Origin: Methanohalophilus profundi
GTDB taxonomy: Archaea; Halobacteriota; Methanosarcinia; Methanosarcinales; Methanosarcinaceae
Assembly: GCF_004137855.1 (NCBI RefSeq)
Contig: NZ_QBKB01000002.1
Span: forward strand, 879,518-943,517
Direction: 5' to 3'
DNA: 64,000 bases
The position numbers were made by a program, and so were the translations under genes. Within the stretch, counting starts at the first letter, position 1, and each line of letters opens with the position of its first letter. The notes under the pieces are model-generated. The model had not been told where the DNA came from and did not search any database. It saw only the letters and a program-made list of their open reading frames with translations. This document shows positions 45,653-56,367 of this stretch, in pieces.

Positions 45653-47695
45653 ATGTCACGCTTCTCACCCGATAAACCCATACTTGTGACCTGTGGATTA
45701 CCCTATGCCAACGGAATGGCCCACATCGGTCATCTAAGGACCTATATTCCTGCAGACATATTTGTACGGTCATTAAAAAAAATGGGCCATGAGGTTACAT
45801 TTGTTTGTGGCTCGGATACCCATGGCACCCCCATCGTCTTCAATGCAGAGGAACAAAATACTACCCCCCAGGCCCTGATCAAGAAATACCATACCCATTT
45901 TGATGAGACATTCAAGTCAATGGGTATCGAATTCGATGCCTTCGGTACAACCGATGATCCAACAAACCATAACCGCACTCATGATATAGTGAACCGTTTA
46001 ATAGAAAACGATTACGTATACCCCAAAACTATAGAAATTGCATATTGCGCCGGATGTAATCGATTCCTCCCCGACAGGTATGTGGAAGGAGAATGCCCGC
46101 ACTGCGCAGAAAGTGCCCGGGGTGATGAATGTGATCAGGGATGTGGAAAACACCTCGAACCCGGAGAACTCAAAAATCCCGTCTGTACCATCTGTGGCGG
46201 GGTTGCCGAGTATAAGGAACAGGAACACTTCTTCTTCAAATTATCCCAGTTCAATGATTATTTGCTCGAATATCTTGACAAGCTTGACGGTACATCCAAT
46301 GCCCGCAACTACGCCTTAGGATGGGTAAAACAGGGACTTGATGACTGGTGCATTACCCGCAATCTCGAATGGGGTGTCAAGTTCCCGGGGGGTGATGACC
46401 TGGTCGTCTATGTATGGGTGGATGCACCCATAGGGTATATCGCCTTCACCGAAGAATGGGCAAACGCAACCGGTAACAGCTGGGAAAAATACTGGAAGGA
46501 TGATGGTGAAATAGTACATTTCATCGGTGGAGACATAATCTACCATCACTGTATATTCCTGCCTGCCATGCTCAAAGGTGCTGACTATTCACCCGCCTCA
46601 TCTGTGGTAGCCTCGGGTATGGTAAAGATAGAGAACAAAACGTTCTCAAAAAGCCGTGGTTACGTTGTATGGGTCGGTGATGACTACATGGAACAGGGTT
46701 TTCACCAGGACCTGTTGCGTTATTATCTGGCAAGTTACACATCCCATACAAAAGAACTCAATTTCTCCTGGAAAGTATTCCAGGAAAAAACCAATACCGA
46801 ACTTGTAGGAGTCTTCGGCAATTTCCTCTACCGCACATTGCTCTTTGCCTACAAGAACTTCAAGGCCATTCCGGAAGGAAAACTGGATGATGAAGTCATG
46901 GAAACCATCCAGAATACCATTGATGAAGCAAGTGAGGCAATGGAAAAGTATGAGTTCAAGAAATATGCAGACAGCGTGATGACCCTTGCTTCCTATGGAA
47001 ATATCTATTTCCAGTACAGAGAACCCTGGAACCTGGTAAAAGAAGAAAAAGAAGAATGTGGCCGCGTACTCAAAAACTGCATGCAGATCGGCAAAGCCCT
47101 TACTCTGCTTTATGAACCCCTGATCCCTGAAAAGGCCGGAAATGCCTGGAAACAGCTCGGTATGGAGAGTGATGTACACACAGCACTCTACAGTCAGGGT
47201 ACAGTGCCTGTTGAATCGGGTACACCCCTTAACAAACCCTCCATCCTCTTCAAGAAAATAGAGGATGAAACCATCGAAAAGATGGAAGCCATTGCATCAC
47301 AGCGTGTCAAGGAAGCCAATGAAAAACAAAACCGCAAGAAAGGAGAACAAAAAATGACAGATAGCGAAGAAATCACCTTCGAAGATTTTGGTAAACTCGA
47401 TATGCGTGTAGGAACCATTGTCGAAGCTGAAAAGGTCGAAAAGGCCGACAAATTACTCAGGCTGGAAGTTGATATCGGAGAAGAAACGCCACGCCAGATA
47501 GTTGCCGGAATTGCCCTGACCCATAGCCCCGAAGAAGTAAAGGACAGACAGGTAATCGTACTGGCCAATCTCAAACCCGCCAAGCTATGCGGTGTCAAAT
47601 CTTTCGGTATGGTGCTTGCCGGAGTGGACGAAGACGGCGGTGCAATTCTGCTTGCACCGGAAAAAGAAGCAAAGAATGGAACCCGGATTGGATGA
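45653..47695 (+). CDS. metG: methionyl-tRNA synthetase
   Basis: 680 residues. HIGH site in [15 protein letters not shown] (about 16-30), zinc-binding knuckles [20 protein letters not shown] and a second [12 protein letters not shown] with CTICGG, and KMSKS equivalent [11 protein letters not shown]. The C-terminus (about 570-680) is the EMAP-II/Trbp111-like tRNA-binding domain [20 protein letters not shown]. Charges initiator and elongator tRNA-Met. The stop overlaps a hairpin shared with the convergent gene. Confidence 0.97.
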   Translation: MSRFSPDKPILVTCGLPYANGMAHIGHLRTYIPADIFVRSLKKMGHEVTFVCGSDTHGTPIVFNAEEQNTTPQALIKKYHTHFDETFKSMGIEFDAFGTTDDPTNHNRTHDIVNRLIENDYVYPKTIEIAYCAGCNRFLPDRYVEGECPHCAESARGDECDQGCGKHLEPGELKNPVCTICGGVAEYKEQEHFFFKLSQFNDYLLEYLDKLDGTSNARNYALGWVKQGLDDWCITRNLEWGVKFPGGDDLVVYVWVDAPIGYIAFTEEWANATGNSWEKYWKDDGEIVHFIGGDIIYHHCIFLPAMLKGADYSPASSVVASGMVKIENKTFSKSRGYVVWVGDDYMEQGFHQDLLRYYLASYTSHTKELNFSWKVFQEKTNTELVGVFGNFLYRTLLFAYKNFKAIPEGKLDDEVMETIQNTIDEASEAMEKYEFKKYADSVMTLASYGNIYFQYREPWNLVKEEKEECGRVLKNCMQIGKALTLLYEPLIPEKAGNAWKQLGMESDVHTALYSQGTVPVESGTPLNKPSILFKKIEDETIEKMEAIASQRVKEANEKQNRKKGEQKMTDSEEITFEDFGKLDMRVGTIVEAEKVEKADKLLRLEVDIGEETPRQIVAGIALTHSPEEVKDRQVIVLANLKPAKLCGVKSFGMVLAGVDEDGGAILLAPEKEAKNGTRIG

Positions 47696-47711
47696 TGGAG
47701 TTTACTCCATC
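47694..47711. terminator. bidirectional hairpin over metG and CYTH gene ends
   Basis: GATGGAG (47694-47700) and CTCCATC (47705-47711) pair around a 4-base loop. The metG TGA (47693-47695) and the convergent gene's stop (47702-47704) both lie in it. No U-tract. Confidence 0.45.
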
Positions 47712-48217
47712 ACCAGTTCCAGATAGGATTTACGGATGGAATCTTCAGGTTTCAGGCCAAAATTTTCCATCATCGCAAAAATGCGTTTTTTACTTTCCTC
47801 CATATCAGCATCAGAGATTATCTCAAATTCGATGAACTGACCCAGGGAATCCACCTCGTCCAGACACAGGGTGATGTCGCCTATTTTGAAAACATCCCTC
47901 ATCTTCTGGACCCTGGCAGTTTCTTTGAAACCAAGTCTTTCCAATATCTGTATCATGGCTTCGGCTTCCACATGAGTCTGGATTTCCTCACGACTTTTGG
48001 TTACTTCATCCAGTTTTTTACCCTTGTAGGTCAGGACCTGCCTGTCATTAACAGAACGTATACGCAAAGCTTCATCCGTTTCTGCAAAATCCCGGTGCGG
48101 AGCATTATAGTAAATATCAAAATGCTCCTCTGTCTCCAGGAATTTTGCATCAAGCCCCTCAAGAACTCCACGGGCATGAGACAGGTCGATACGGGATTTT
48201 ACTTCTACCTCAAGCAT
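47702..48217 (-). CDS. CYTH-domain protein (class IV adenylate cyclase/thiamine triphosphatase-like)
   Basis: 171 residues from the ATG at 48217. The eponymous acidic-strand motif EVEVKSRIDL at the start, then FDIYYNAPHRDFAETDEALRI, RQVLTYKGKK and C-terminal LCLDEVDSLGQFIEFEII, all of which line the triphosphate tunnel. Likely a triphosphatase or cyclase acting on a phosphorylated substrate with Mg/Mn. The start lies 5 bases before the DUF35 gene's stop end and is coupled to it, in the HMG-CoA synthase operon. Confidence 0.87.
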   Translation of the reverse strand: MLEVEVKSRIDLSHARGVLEGLDAKFLETEEHFDIYYNAPHRDFAETDEALRIRSVNDRQVLTYKGKKLDEVTKSREEIQTHVEAEAMIQILERLGFKETARVQKMRDVFKIGDITLCLDEVDSLGQFIEFEIISDADMEESKKRIFAMMENFGLKPEDSIRKSYLELVME

Positions 48218-48221
48218 CTCA

Positions 48222-48611
48222 TCACGCCGGTGTAAATTTGGTACCGTAATGGAGCATACCCTTATCCCCGCTTTCACCGAGCTTGCGGAACACAGGCCTT
48301 ACCTTCATACCGATATTCACATCCTCTGGTTGTGCTATGATCTGGGATGTAAGACGTGGGCCTTCTTCCAGTTTCACAATACCCAGCACATAGGGTGTCT
48401 GGTGTTCAAACCCTTCAGCTGCTGAATGGATTATCGTATATGTTACAAGTTCACCTTTGCCGCTGAACTTGTATTCCTCCATCTCCCCGTTCCTTCTGCA
48501 AAACGGACAGGTAGTCCTCGGAGGATAATAATAGTCATCACAGTTTCTACAATGGTTACCTACGAGATTATATCGCTGTACCTGCTGTCTCCAGAATCTT
48601 GCAACAGACAT
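48222..48611 (-). CDS. DUF35 (OB-fold and zinc ribbon) acyl-CoA-binding protein
   Basis: 129 residues. Zinc ribbon CRNCDDYYYPPRTTCPFCRR (C-x2-C, C-x2-C) and an OB-fold with ELVTYTIIHSAAEGFEHQTP. In methanogens the DUF35 protein bridges the acetoacetyl-CoA thiolase and HMG-CoA synthase complex and aids transfer of acetoacetyl-CoA. The neighbours here are exactly those two enzymes. Confidence 0.93.
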   Translation of the reverse strand: MSVARFWRQQVQRYNLVGNHCRNCDDYYYPPRTTCPFCRRNGEMEEYKFSGKGELVTYTIIHSAAEGFEHQTPYVLGIVKLEEGPRLTSQIIAQPEDVNIGMKVRPVFRKLGESGDKGMLHYGTKFTPA

Positions 48612-48617
48612 CTATAA

Positions 48618-49790
48618 TCACCTCTCCCTGCCTAATATATGTACAAGTGCAGTCGCACCGGACCCTCCTACATTATGAGCCAGTCCGATCTTTGCACCTT
48701 CTACCTGTCTTTTCCCTGCCTCTCCGCGAAGCTGGTTGACAATTTCTGCAGCCTGTTTGATGCCTGTAGCACCCACTGGATGACCACATGCTTTCAAGCC
48801 ACCTGAAGTGTTTACAGGGATCCTGCCGCCAATCGCTGTATTGCCTTCTTCAACAAATCTGCCGCCCTGTCCTTTCTTTACGAATCCAATATCTTCGATG
48901 GCACATATTTCTGCGATGGTGAAACAATCATGCACCTCTGCCACATCGATACCATCCGGCCCGATTCCTGCCATATCATAGGCTCGTTTTGCAGCATAGA
49001 CACTCGCATCAAGAGTGGTAATGTCGCGGCGGTCATGCAGGGCAATAGTATCACTTGCCTGTCCGGACCCTTTTATATATATCGGAGTGTCGGTGTATTT
49101 GTGGGCTTCTTCGGCAGGAGCCAGCACAAGAGCGGCTGCTCCGTCAGTAATCGGAGAGCAATCAAAGATGTGTAAGGGGTCAGCGACCATTATGGAATTA
49201 AGCACTTTATCCACTGTGATATTATTCCTGTACTGGGCGATTGGATTATTGGTACCATTCTTGTGATTTTTCACAGCAACCTGTGCAAGCTGTTCACTGG
49301 TTGTTCCATATTGCTGCATATGCATGCGGGCTATCATGGCATACAGACCGGGGAAGGTGGCACCCATCATGCCCTCCCACTCCCGGTCAGCTGCTGCCGC
49401 AAGGGCTGAAGAAGCGCCAACTGCAGAAACGTCTGTCATTTTTTCAACGCCTGCAGCTACCACAATATCATTGTAACCAGATGCAACGGACTGTATTCCC
49501 TGCCTGAAGGCCAATCCCCCTGAAGCACAGGCGGCCTCCACACGGGTGGAAGGTACATGCAAACCGGCTGCCAGGCCGGAATAATCAGCGATCAGGGCAC
49601 CGATGTGTTCCTGTTCAACAAACTGTCCGCCGCTCATATTACCGACAAACATACTGTCGATACTTTCTCCACCAACTCCGGCATCCCCAAGAGCTCCGAC
49701 TCCGGCCTCAACAACTATGTCACGGAAAGAGCGCTCCCACATCTCACCGAATTTGGTAGTATAACTTCCGATAATTGCAACGTCTCTCAT
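48618..49790 (-). CDS. acetoacetyl-CoA thiolase
   Basis: 390 residues from the ATG at 49790 (GAGGGGAT upstream). [20 protein letters not shown] start, nucleophilic Cys in [13 protein letters not shown] (about 84), [10 protein letters not shown], and C-terminal [18 protein letters not shown] with active-site His and [14 protein letters not shown]. Condenses two acetyl-CoA into acetoacetyl-CoA for mevalonate and archaeal isoprenoid lipids. Overlaps the upstream HMG-CoA synthase gene only by unused start sequence. Confidence 0.94.
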   Translation of the reverse strand: MRDVAIIGSYTTKFGEMWERSFRDIVVEAGVGALGDAGVGGESIDSMFVGNMSGGQFVEQEHIGALIADYSGLAAGLHVPSTRVEAACASGGLAFRQGIQSVASGYNDIVVAAGVEKMTDVSAVGASSALAAAADREWEGMMGATFPGLYAMIARMHMQQYGTTSEQLAQVAVKNHKNGTNNPIAQYRNNITVDKVLNSIMVADPLHIFDCSPITDGAAALVLAPAEEAHKYTDTPIYIKGSGQASDTIALHDRRDITTLDASVYAAKRAYDMAGIGPDGIDVAEVHDCFTIAEICAIEDIGFVKKGQGGRFVEEGNTAIGGRIPVNTSGGLKACGHPVGATGIKQAAEIVNQLRGEAGKRQVEGAKIGLAHNVGGSGATALVHILGRER

Positions 49791-49800
49791 TTTTATCCCC

Positions 49801-50850
49801 TCATGCACGTCTTATCTTGCCTTTATGCTTTGCATACATTGCATAATCCATGTAGACAGGATTTGCAAGCAATTCCTCTACCCGGGGAGCTTTATCCCTT
49901 ATCTTATCAATCTTGTCCGTTACCCTGAAACTGAAGGCATCTGCCCCTGCACCTGAACCAAAGGCTGTGGCAAATATCCTGTCTCCAGGCTGTGCCTGAT
50001 CAAGAGTAGCTGCGATACCCATCAGGCATGAACCGGAATAAGTATTACCCAATCTTGTGACCACAAGACCGGGGGCAATTTTTTCCTTACTGAATCCCAG
50101 CATTTTTGCCACTCTGGAAGGGAACTTACCATTGGGTTGATGGAAAACTGCATAATCGTAGTCCTCAGCTGAAGTGCCAAGTTTATTCATCAGACCTTTT
50201 GCGGCACCCAGGACGTGTTTGAAATAACCGGGTTCTCCGGTGAAGCGTCCGCCGTGTTCGGGATAAGGCATACCTTCACGCCTCCAGAAATCAGGTGTAT
50301 CGGTCGTGAAAGAATAGGTATCTTCGATAATTGCCACCATTTCTTCTTCCTTGTTGCCTATAATATAAGCCGCACCGCCAGCAGCAGCGGTATATTCCAG
50401 CGCATCCCCGGGTGCACCCTGTGATACGTCCGAACCTATTGCAAGCCCCAGATCTGCCATATCGGATTGCACCAATCCCATGCATGCCTGCATACCGGCG
50501 CTTCCTGCTTTACAGGCAAATTCAAGGTCCGCTGCAGTCATCTCAGGGGTCGCTTCCACCGCTTCAGCCACTATTGTACTGGTGGGTTTGACCGCATAGG
50601 GATGACTTTCAGATCCTGTATATATTGCCTCGATTCTGGAAGGATCAAGACTGCTGCGACAAATTGCAGCCCTTGCAGCCTCTACTGCAATTGTTACAGT
50701 ATCCTCGTCCAGATCCGGGACGGATTTTTCATTCACCATGAGGCCTGCACTGAGTATATCTGCATTATCACCCCATACCTTTGCTATATCCTCCACTTTT
50801 ATCCTGAATTTGGGGATATATGTACCGTATGAAACAATCCCTACGCTCAT
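49801..50850 (-). CDS. hydroxymethylglutaryl-CoA synthase
   Basis: 349 residues. [17 protein letters not shown] at the start, catalytic Cys in [16 protein letters not shown] (about 111), [13 protein letters not shown] with active-site His, [17 protein letters not shown] and the archaeal-specific C-terminus [11 protein letters not shown]. Makes HMG-CoA from acetoacetyl-CoA and acetyl-CoA in the archaeal mevalonate pathway. It is first of the enzyme genes and comes 32 bases after its putative regulator. Confidence 0.96.
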   Translation of the reverse strand: MSVGIVSYGTYIPKFRIKVEDIAKVWGDNADILSAGLMVNEKSVPDLDEDTVTIAVEAARAAICRSSLDPSRIEAIYTGSESHPYAVKPTSTIVAEAVEATPEMTAADLEFACKAGSAGMQACMGLVQSDMADLGLAIGSDVSQGAPGDALEYTAAAGGAAYIIGNKEEEMVAIIEDTYSFTTDTPDFWRREGMPYPEHGGRFTGEPGYFKHVLGAAKGLMNKLGTSAEDYDYAVFHQPNGKFPSRVAKMLGFSKEKIAPGLVVTRLGNTYSGSCLMGIAATLDQAQPGDRIFATAFGSGAGADAFSFRVTDKIDKIRDKAPRVEELLANPVYMDYAMYAKHKGKIRRA

Positions 50851-50882
50851 TGCTTAAATCACCTTTTGATCAAAAATAAATA

Positions 50883-51622
50883 TCATTCCATTACCTGATA
50901 TTGACTGTAGTGTTTTAATGCCTCGATCAATTCATCAAGGTCCATAGTCGTTGCCAGCAAAGGGATCCTGTCAACTTCTGCCATTTTTTTGGCCATTGGA
51001 TCCACATCCCTGATACTAAGGCCATGCAGAACCACTGCTGCGGGTTTCAGGTTTGTGACCCTAATTGCTACCATAGGGGATTTCCCTGTAGACACTTTTG
51101 TGAATATCATGGCACGTTCTGTGCTCCATCCATAAAGTTTCTGGAATTCGTGGGAAGACAGTTCCAGAATTGCTTTCTTACTGTCTACCACCGTAAAACC
51201 ATACAGGGGTTTTTCCACACCCCGGTTGGCCACATCCGCCTCGATAAGAGTGGCCAGTTTTGCAAGCTGCATTGGATATGTGTATTCGTAAGTTGCATAG
51301 ACCGCTTTTGATACCTGATCACTGTACAGCATGCCTTCATAGGCGTGTATCTTGTGGCCTCCGCTTTCTGAATCAATATTTATCAGAGCATCCACAATCT
51401 TGCTGACGATAAGGGTTCCCGGAGACTTTCGCCTTCCACTTTCATAGTCACTTATCACAGATGGCGAAACACCCAGATATGACGATATATCAGTCTGGGC
51501 GATCTCGAAATTGAGTCTCCATTTTTCAGAGCCTCACCGGGCTTATCCGAAAGAGTGATCTCACCAGCCATCTTTTCTGCCAGGCGGTGACGTAAGTTTT
51601 CCTTTGATGCATCTTCGGTCAT
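50883..51622 (-). CDS. HTH transcriptional regulator of the HMG-CoA synthase cluster, frame broken once
   Basis: About 247 residues. The ATG at 51620-51622 begins TEDASKENLRHRLAEKMAGE. After the T5 run at 51522-51526 one base must be restored to continue KWRLNFEIAQTDISSYLGVS and PSVISDYESGRRKSPG, a lambda-repressor-like HTH. The rest (SKAVYATYEYTYPMQLAKLA, then VLHGLSIRDVDPMAKKMAEV and a DELIEAL end) is a CBS-like/ligand-binding domain. A family of archaeal HTH regulators with this C-terminal domain precedes HMG-CoA synthase in several methanogens, suggesting feedback control of lipid synthesis (inference). Confidence 0.8.
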
Positions 51623-51740
51623 GTGCTACAATTACCTCAATACCAGCATGCATATATATTTAACGAATGTCGATTCGTCTATTGCCGACATCCGGATATT
51701 CATTTAACTTAAATATTATGCAATTTGTTAACTTCTAAAT

Positions 51741-52538
51741 ATGTGTGCAATGTTCTGTGAAACAAATTCCAATGTTTCGGAAGTAGTCCTCTACACGAAA
51801 TGCCCCCGAAAGGTATACTTTGCCAGCAGGAATGAAACAATAGTAGATGATTTTAAAAAACCTTACATCCGCCATTTGCTACTAAAAGAACTGGCTCTTT
51901 CCTGTGCAGAGATTGCCAGATCAAAACAGGAAATACTCCCCCTGCTGCAAACACGGGTCGAAGAAATAGTACAGGAAATAATGACCATCTATTCTGACGA
52001 ATTGGAGGACATTGATGAAAACCAATTCAAAGATGCTGTGGAAGATGTAAACGAAATGTTGCCTGCAATAGCAGCCAACTTAAAGAACCAATCTGATGAA
52101 GAAATGCTTGATTTAATAACACCCGTTGAAATCGAACCCCTGATGCATTCGGATAAATTAAACTTAAGTGGTGCACCATCGGCAATCGTCTTTCACGATG
52201 ACCAGAAGATGCCTCTGCTAATAAAGAGCGGTAATGCCCCGGAGCAGGGTGTTTGGAAAAATGACCGGATACCTCTGGCAGCCTATGCCATACTTGCAGA
52301 AGAAAGATACGACCAAACGGTAAATTCCGCAGTGCTTTTTTATGCCTCCCAGGGTCAGGTAAGACCTGTGAAAATACGGCCAGCCGAGCGCAGGGAGGTG
52401 CTTAATATCCTCAAACGGATTGAAAAGATAAAAGACGGAAAAATGCCACAGGCAAAGAGGGGAAAACTGTGTGGATACTGTTCATACGAACAGATGTGCC
52501 AATCACAGGGCAATTCCCTGGCTTCAAAGTTCTTCTGA
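51741..52538 (+). CDS. Cas4/Dna2-like exonuclease domain protein (no CRISPR nearby)
   Basis: 265 residues (262 from the ATG at 51750). The iron-sulfur pattern of Cas4 is present: one Cys early (LYTKCPRKVYFA, about 19-30) and three at the end (LCGYCSYEQMC). The RecB-like core shows EIEPLMHSDKLNLSGAPSAI, MPLLIKSGNAPEQGVW and RIPLAAYAIL with the Lys of motif QhxxY. An inserted helical part is variable. Cas1/Cas2 and repeats are absent, so it is a stand-alone Cas4-like nuclease as in many archaea, probably DNA repair. Confidence 0.82.
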   Translation: MCAMFCETNSNVSEVVLYTKCPRKVYFASRNETIVDDFKKPYIRHLLLKELALSCAEIARSKQEILPLLQTRVEEIVQEIMTIYSDELEDIDENQFKDAVEDVNEMLPAIAANLKNQSDEEMLDLITPVEIEPLMHSDKLNLSGAPSAIVFHDDQKMPLLIKSGNAPEQGVWKNDRIPLAAYAILAEERYDQTVNSAVLFYASQGQVRPVKIRPAERREVLNILKRIEKIKDGKMPQAKRGKLCGYCSYEQMCQSQGNSLASKFF

Positions 52539-52583
52539 GAACGACCACAATATTATTTAACCAGTACAGGATTTCCAGCATAG

Positions 52584-54483
52584 ATGTCACAACCTGTATT
52601 CCATGGAGATTTGCTGCTGCAATGGTGCCACAGCTGCAATGTACCGGTTCTTGGTAATAAGTGTGCCTGCGGGGATGAATGTGTTAAAGTAAATGTTACA
52701 CCCCCGGGAGATATAAGACCGGCTTTTTGCACGATATCGAACACATAAACCGGATATCAAAACAACAATTCAACAACCCGCTTCTTGACAGGGACAGGGT
52801 AGTGCTGCTCAACAAGGCACCCTACGAAGACCGCATGGATGAGATTATTGTTGATGGCGAAGTAATTGCAAGCATACGTTATGAGATCGGCAAACTTGAA
52901 TGGGTGCTCCTGCCCCGCCTGGAAGCCGGCCGCCGGATTCTGGCAGGCAAAGAAACCCTTACAGGTTACGTGACCATCGAGGAAGATGTGAAAAAATTCC
53001 TGCACAAAGGTGCAAACCTGCTTGCTCCGGGAGTACTGGATGCGGACCCTGGAATACAGAAAGAGGATGAGGTCATAATAATCACCCCTGCCGGAGAAGT
53101 CGTTGCCACCGGGCGTGCACGAATGGATGGCCGGGAAATGATGGAAGCCAAAAAAGGCACTGCGGTCAAACCCCGGTGGAAAGCGGATACGCCTTCAAAA
53201 GTCCATGACAGAAAACCTTCATGCTGGAGCGATGTTATCCGGGCAAACCAATCGATAATGGATGAGTCAATTGCAGAAGCCCACACCTTTATCCAGAAAA
53301 CTGTTGAAAAAGAGGATCTTCCTATCTCCGTATCTTATTCCGGAGGCAAGGACAGTCTTGCAGTGGTCCAGCTTGTGGATGATTGCGTCAGAGATTATGA
53401 AATTATGTTTGCCGATACCGGGCTTGAATTCCCTGAAACACTGGACAACATCCGGCATGTGGGAGAATTATATTCAAAAGAGGTCAAATCCATAAGTGTG
53501 GGGGATGCCTTCTGGGAATCCATAGATGCATTCGGCCCACCTGCAGTGGAAATGCGGTGGTGCTGCAAAATATGCAAACTAGGCCCCCTAAGCCGGTTGA
53601 TAAAGGAGAATTATGAGAAGGGCTGCCTGACCTTTGTAGGCCAGCGCAAATATGAATCCACCACCCGGGCCCGTAGTAATCGTGTCTGGAAAATCCCTGG
53701 GTGGGCAACCAGACCGCAGCCTCACCGATACAAGACTGGACTGCCCTGCACATCTGGCTCTACATATTCATGAATGAACTGCCCTACAACCCCCTCTATG
53801 AGAAAGGGTTTGACCGGATGGGATGCTGGCTGTGTCCCTCTTCTTCCCTGGGGGATTTGAAACGCCTGAAAAAGACCCATCCCCATTACGAAGAAAAACT
53901 GATGAACCATTTGTATGCCTATGCCGAGAAAAGCGGCATCGACAAGCAGTGGGCTGATTATGGGTTCTGGCGATGGAAATCCCTCCCCCCAACATAAAAA
54001 AAAATAGCCGAAGAACTGGGAATTAATACCGCTCCCACCAAATACGACCCTGAAAAATTGACATTTACCTCCAGTGTGGGCCATCGCCCCTGCACCACCG
54101 GGGAAATGACAGCTGAGGGAAGTTTCTCCACAGCTCTTGACATGGAAAAAATAAGGAAAAGCGGCATGTTGCTTGCTATCGGTGAGGTGAAATATACAGA
54201 CGAGATAGCAATGATCACCCGGAAAAAAGATACAGCGCAGGTCTTTGCCACAGGTTCAGTAAGAGTCAGGGCATCTTCCAAAGCCGATGCCGGGAAACTC
54301 CTCAAGGATACGGAAAACTCCATACGTCGGGCTCTGGGCTGTACGGGTTGCGGGGTGTGTATCGGCAAATGTCCTCACAACGCAATCCGGATTGAAAACA
54401 AAATTGCCTATATAGGGGATAAGTGCACCCACTGCGGCAAATGTATAGAGGTCTGCCCTGTGGTGAAATTTGTACGGGACTGA
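52584..54483 (+). CDS. phosphoadenosine-phosphosulfate-reductase-like protein fused to PUA and 2[4Fe-4S] ferredoxin domains, multiple frame breaks
   Basis: About 630 residues when joined. Order: zinc ribbon WCHSCNVPVLGNKCACGDEC, PUA-like domain LPRLEAGRRILAGKETLTGY (about 110-190), PP-loop domain VSYSGGKDSLAVVQLV, WCCKICKLGPL, NPWVGNQTAASPIQDWTALH and C-terminal ferredoxin GCTGCGVCIGKCPHNAI plus CTHCGKCIEVCP. Methanogen versions likely act in sulfur or RNA chemistry rather than classical sulfate assimilation. Frame breaks: T5 at 52724-52728, A4 at 53690-53693, and the C6/A9 stretch at 53984-54003 (in-frame TAA here unless both runs are corrected). Three lesions in one gene are more than elsewhere, but domains stay intact on both sides of each. 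Confidence 0.8.
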
Positions 54484-54498
54484 AAAAAGCTGACATAG

Positions 54499-55270
54499 TT
54501 AAAGAGGAAGACATACATTTCTCTGTATGGAACTGACATGATCGATGGTTACATCGACACCATATGCAAGAGCCATGTTCTCTTTTGTAATTACTTCTTC
54601 AGCAGTCCCCTGGTCTATGAAATCATTCTCAAGCATTATCGCTACATTCTTAGAGCCTATAAAACCATGGTCCGGAAAGTGCGTGCTCATAATTACAGAA
54701 GTGCCCTGAGATGTTAGTCTTTCAATAAGGTTCAGAACATGTACCTGGTTCCCGAAATCCAAATGGGATGTCGGTTCATCCAGAAGCAAAATTTCCGGCT
54801 CCTGTGCCAGAGCCCTTGCAATCAGAGCAAGCTGTCTTTCGCCACCACTTACTTCTGTAACAGGCCTGTTCCTCAAATGAGATATCCCCACTTTATTGAT
54901 GGCATTCTCAGCTATCTTGTGATCCTTTTTTCCAGGAGAGGAGAAGAAGGAAAGATGAGGTGCTCTTCCAAGCATTACAAAATCCAGTATAGAAAAGGGA
55001 AATACCGATTGATCTGACTGGGGAACGTAACCTATCTTTTGAGCAATCTCTGTTCTGCTCATCGAAGAGATGTCTTTTCCCTCAATAAAGACGCTGCCTT
55101 CACTTAATTTCAATACATTGCCGAGGCATTTTAGCAGTGTTGATTTACCAATCCCATTGGGACCAAGTATGCATAAAGTCTCACCCTTTTTTTAAAAAAA
55201 AGGAAATATCCTCAAATACATTCTCCTTGCCACCATACGAATATGAAGCATTGTCTACCCTTAATATCAT
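54499..55270 (-). CDS. ABC transporter ATPase of FecE/BtuD type, frame broken once
   Basis: About 256 residues when joined. Start ATG at 55268-55270 overlaps the permease stop. N-terminus LRVDNASYSYGGKENVF, then after the homopolymer at 55184-55201 (one base too many) Walker A LGPNGIGKSTLLKCL. The second frame has YVPQSDQSVF (Q-loop), VTEVSGGERQLALIARAL signature, LLLDEPTSHLD Walker B and STHFPDHGF H-loop. Energises import of a siderophore-like metal chelate or corrinoid. Ends 15 bases after the convergent ferredoxin-fusion gene stop. Confidence 0.85.
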
Positions 55271-56328
55271 GACCAACCAACCTTCTTTTTTTGTAAAATA
55301 TAAGCAAAAAATGGCGCTCCTATCAATGCCGTAAGAACTCCCAGAGGAATTTCTATGCTCATTAATGTCCTTGCGAGATCATCTACGACCAAAAGAAAAG
55401 ATGCACCGAGGAAAACTGACATTGGCAACAGTTTTTTGTAACTTGGACCAACCAGCATCCGTGCAATATGGGGTACGACAAGGCCTACCCATCCAATAAT
55501 ACCGCTGATACTAATTGCAGAAGTAGTGACCAGAGTAGCACAAATAACGACCAGTATTGTCATTTTCTTAGTATCTATACCCAGTGACCTGGCTTCTTCC
55601 TCTCCCAAAGAGATGACATTGATGCGCCATCCAATAAGAATAAGAACAAGCATGCCGGCAAGAATTGCAGGTGAAGCATACATCAGATCCTCGACCCTGA
55701 CAGATGAGAGACTTCCCATGAGCCAGAATACCATCTCAGGAAGTTTATCATATGGATCTGCGACATATTTTACCAGTGAGGTCAAAGCAGTGAAAACTGC
55801 ACCTACAATAATACCTGAAAGTACAAGAACCAGCGTGGCCGTTGTTTTGCAGGACTTACTGAGGCTGTAAGCTAGAAAAGCTGCAAGTATTCCAAAAGAA
55901 AATGCCATTAACTGGATAACAAATATATTCTCACTTATCAGGATACCCAGGCAGGCACCAAATCCAGCCCCTGAAGCCACTCCTAAAATATAGGGAGATA
56001 CCAGCGGATTGCGGAAAAGGCCTTGAAAAGAAGCTCCGGATATAGATAATCCAGCCCCTACAAGCATAGCTGCAATTATCCTTGGAAGACGTATCTGAAA
56101 TATGACAGTACCCACATTTGACGGCTCCACATTTCCTAATGATAGAAGCCAGAAAATAATGCTAGTCATTATAGTTTGTGGAGGAATTGAATACCTTCCC
56201 ATAAAAAGGGAAAGTACAAAGAGAAATATCATAAGGAAAAATGCGAGGAATATCTGTGTATTACCCTCAGAGATTCTCTTATGAATCCCCAATTTCAAAC
56301 CTGTGATTCTTCCAATATCATATGACAT
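55267..56328 (-). CDS. FecCD/BtuC-type permease
   Basis: 353 residues, about ten membrane helices. Family marks: FQIRLPRIIAAMLVGAGLSI (about 83-102), GASFQGLFRNPLVSPYILG (about 104-122), GVASGAGFGACLGIL, and ISGIIGWVGLVVPHIARMLV (about 268-287). Forms the translocation path with the ATPase downstream and the binding protein at 58807. The ATG has GGAAATGAG ahead and follows the radical SAM/PBP gene by 39 bases. Confidence 0.92.
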   Translation of the reverse strand: MSYDIGRITGLKLGIHKRISEGNTQIFLAFFLMIFLFVLSLFMGRYSIPPQTIMTSIIFWLLSLGNVEPSNVGTVIFQIRLPRIIAAMLVGAGLSISGASFQGLFRNPLVSPYILGVASGAGFGACLGILISENIFVIQLMAFSFGILAAFLAYSLSKSCKTTATLVLVLSGIIVGAVFTALTSLVKYVADPYDKLPEMVFWLMGSLSSVRVEDLMYASPAILAGMLVLILIGWRINVISLGEEEARSLGIDTKKMTILVVICATLVTTSAISISGIIGWVGLVVPHIARMLVGPSYKKLLPMSVFLGASFLLVVDDLARTLMSIEIPLGVLTALIGAPFFAYILQKKKVGWS

Positions 56329-56367
56329 TTATATCTCATTTCCTAAAATCGGTTCGATAAAGTGGGA

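Noticed and set aside
51741-52538. CRISPR-Cas locus suggested by the Cas4-like protein
   Set aside because: No direct-repeat array and no cas1, cas2 or effector genes within the window.
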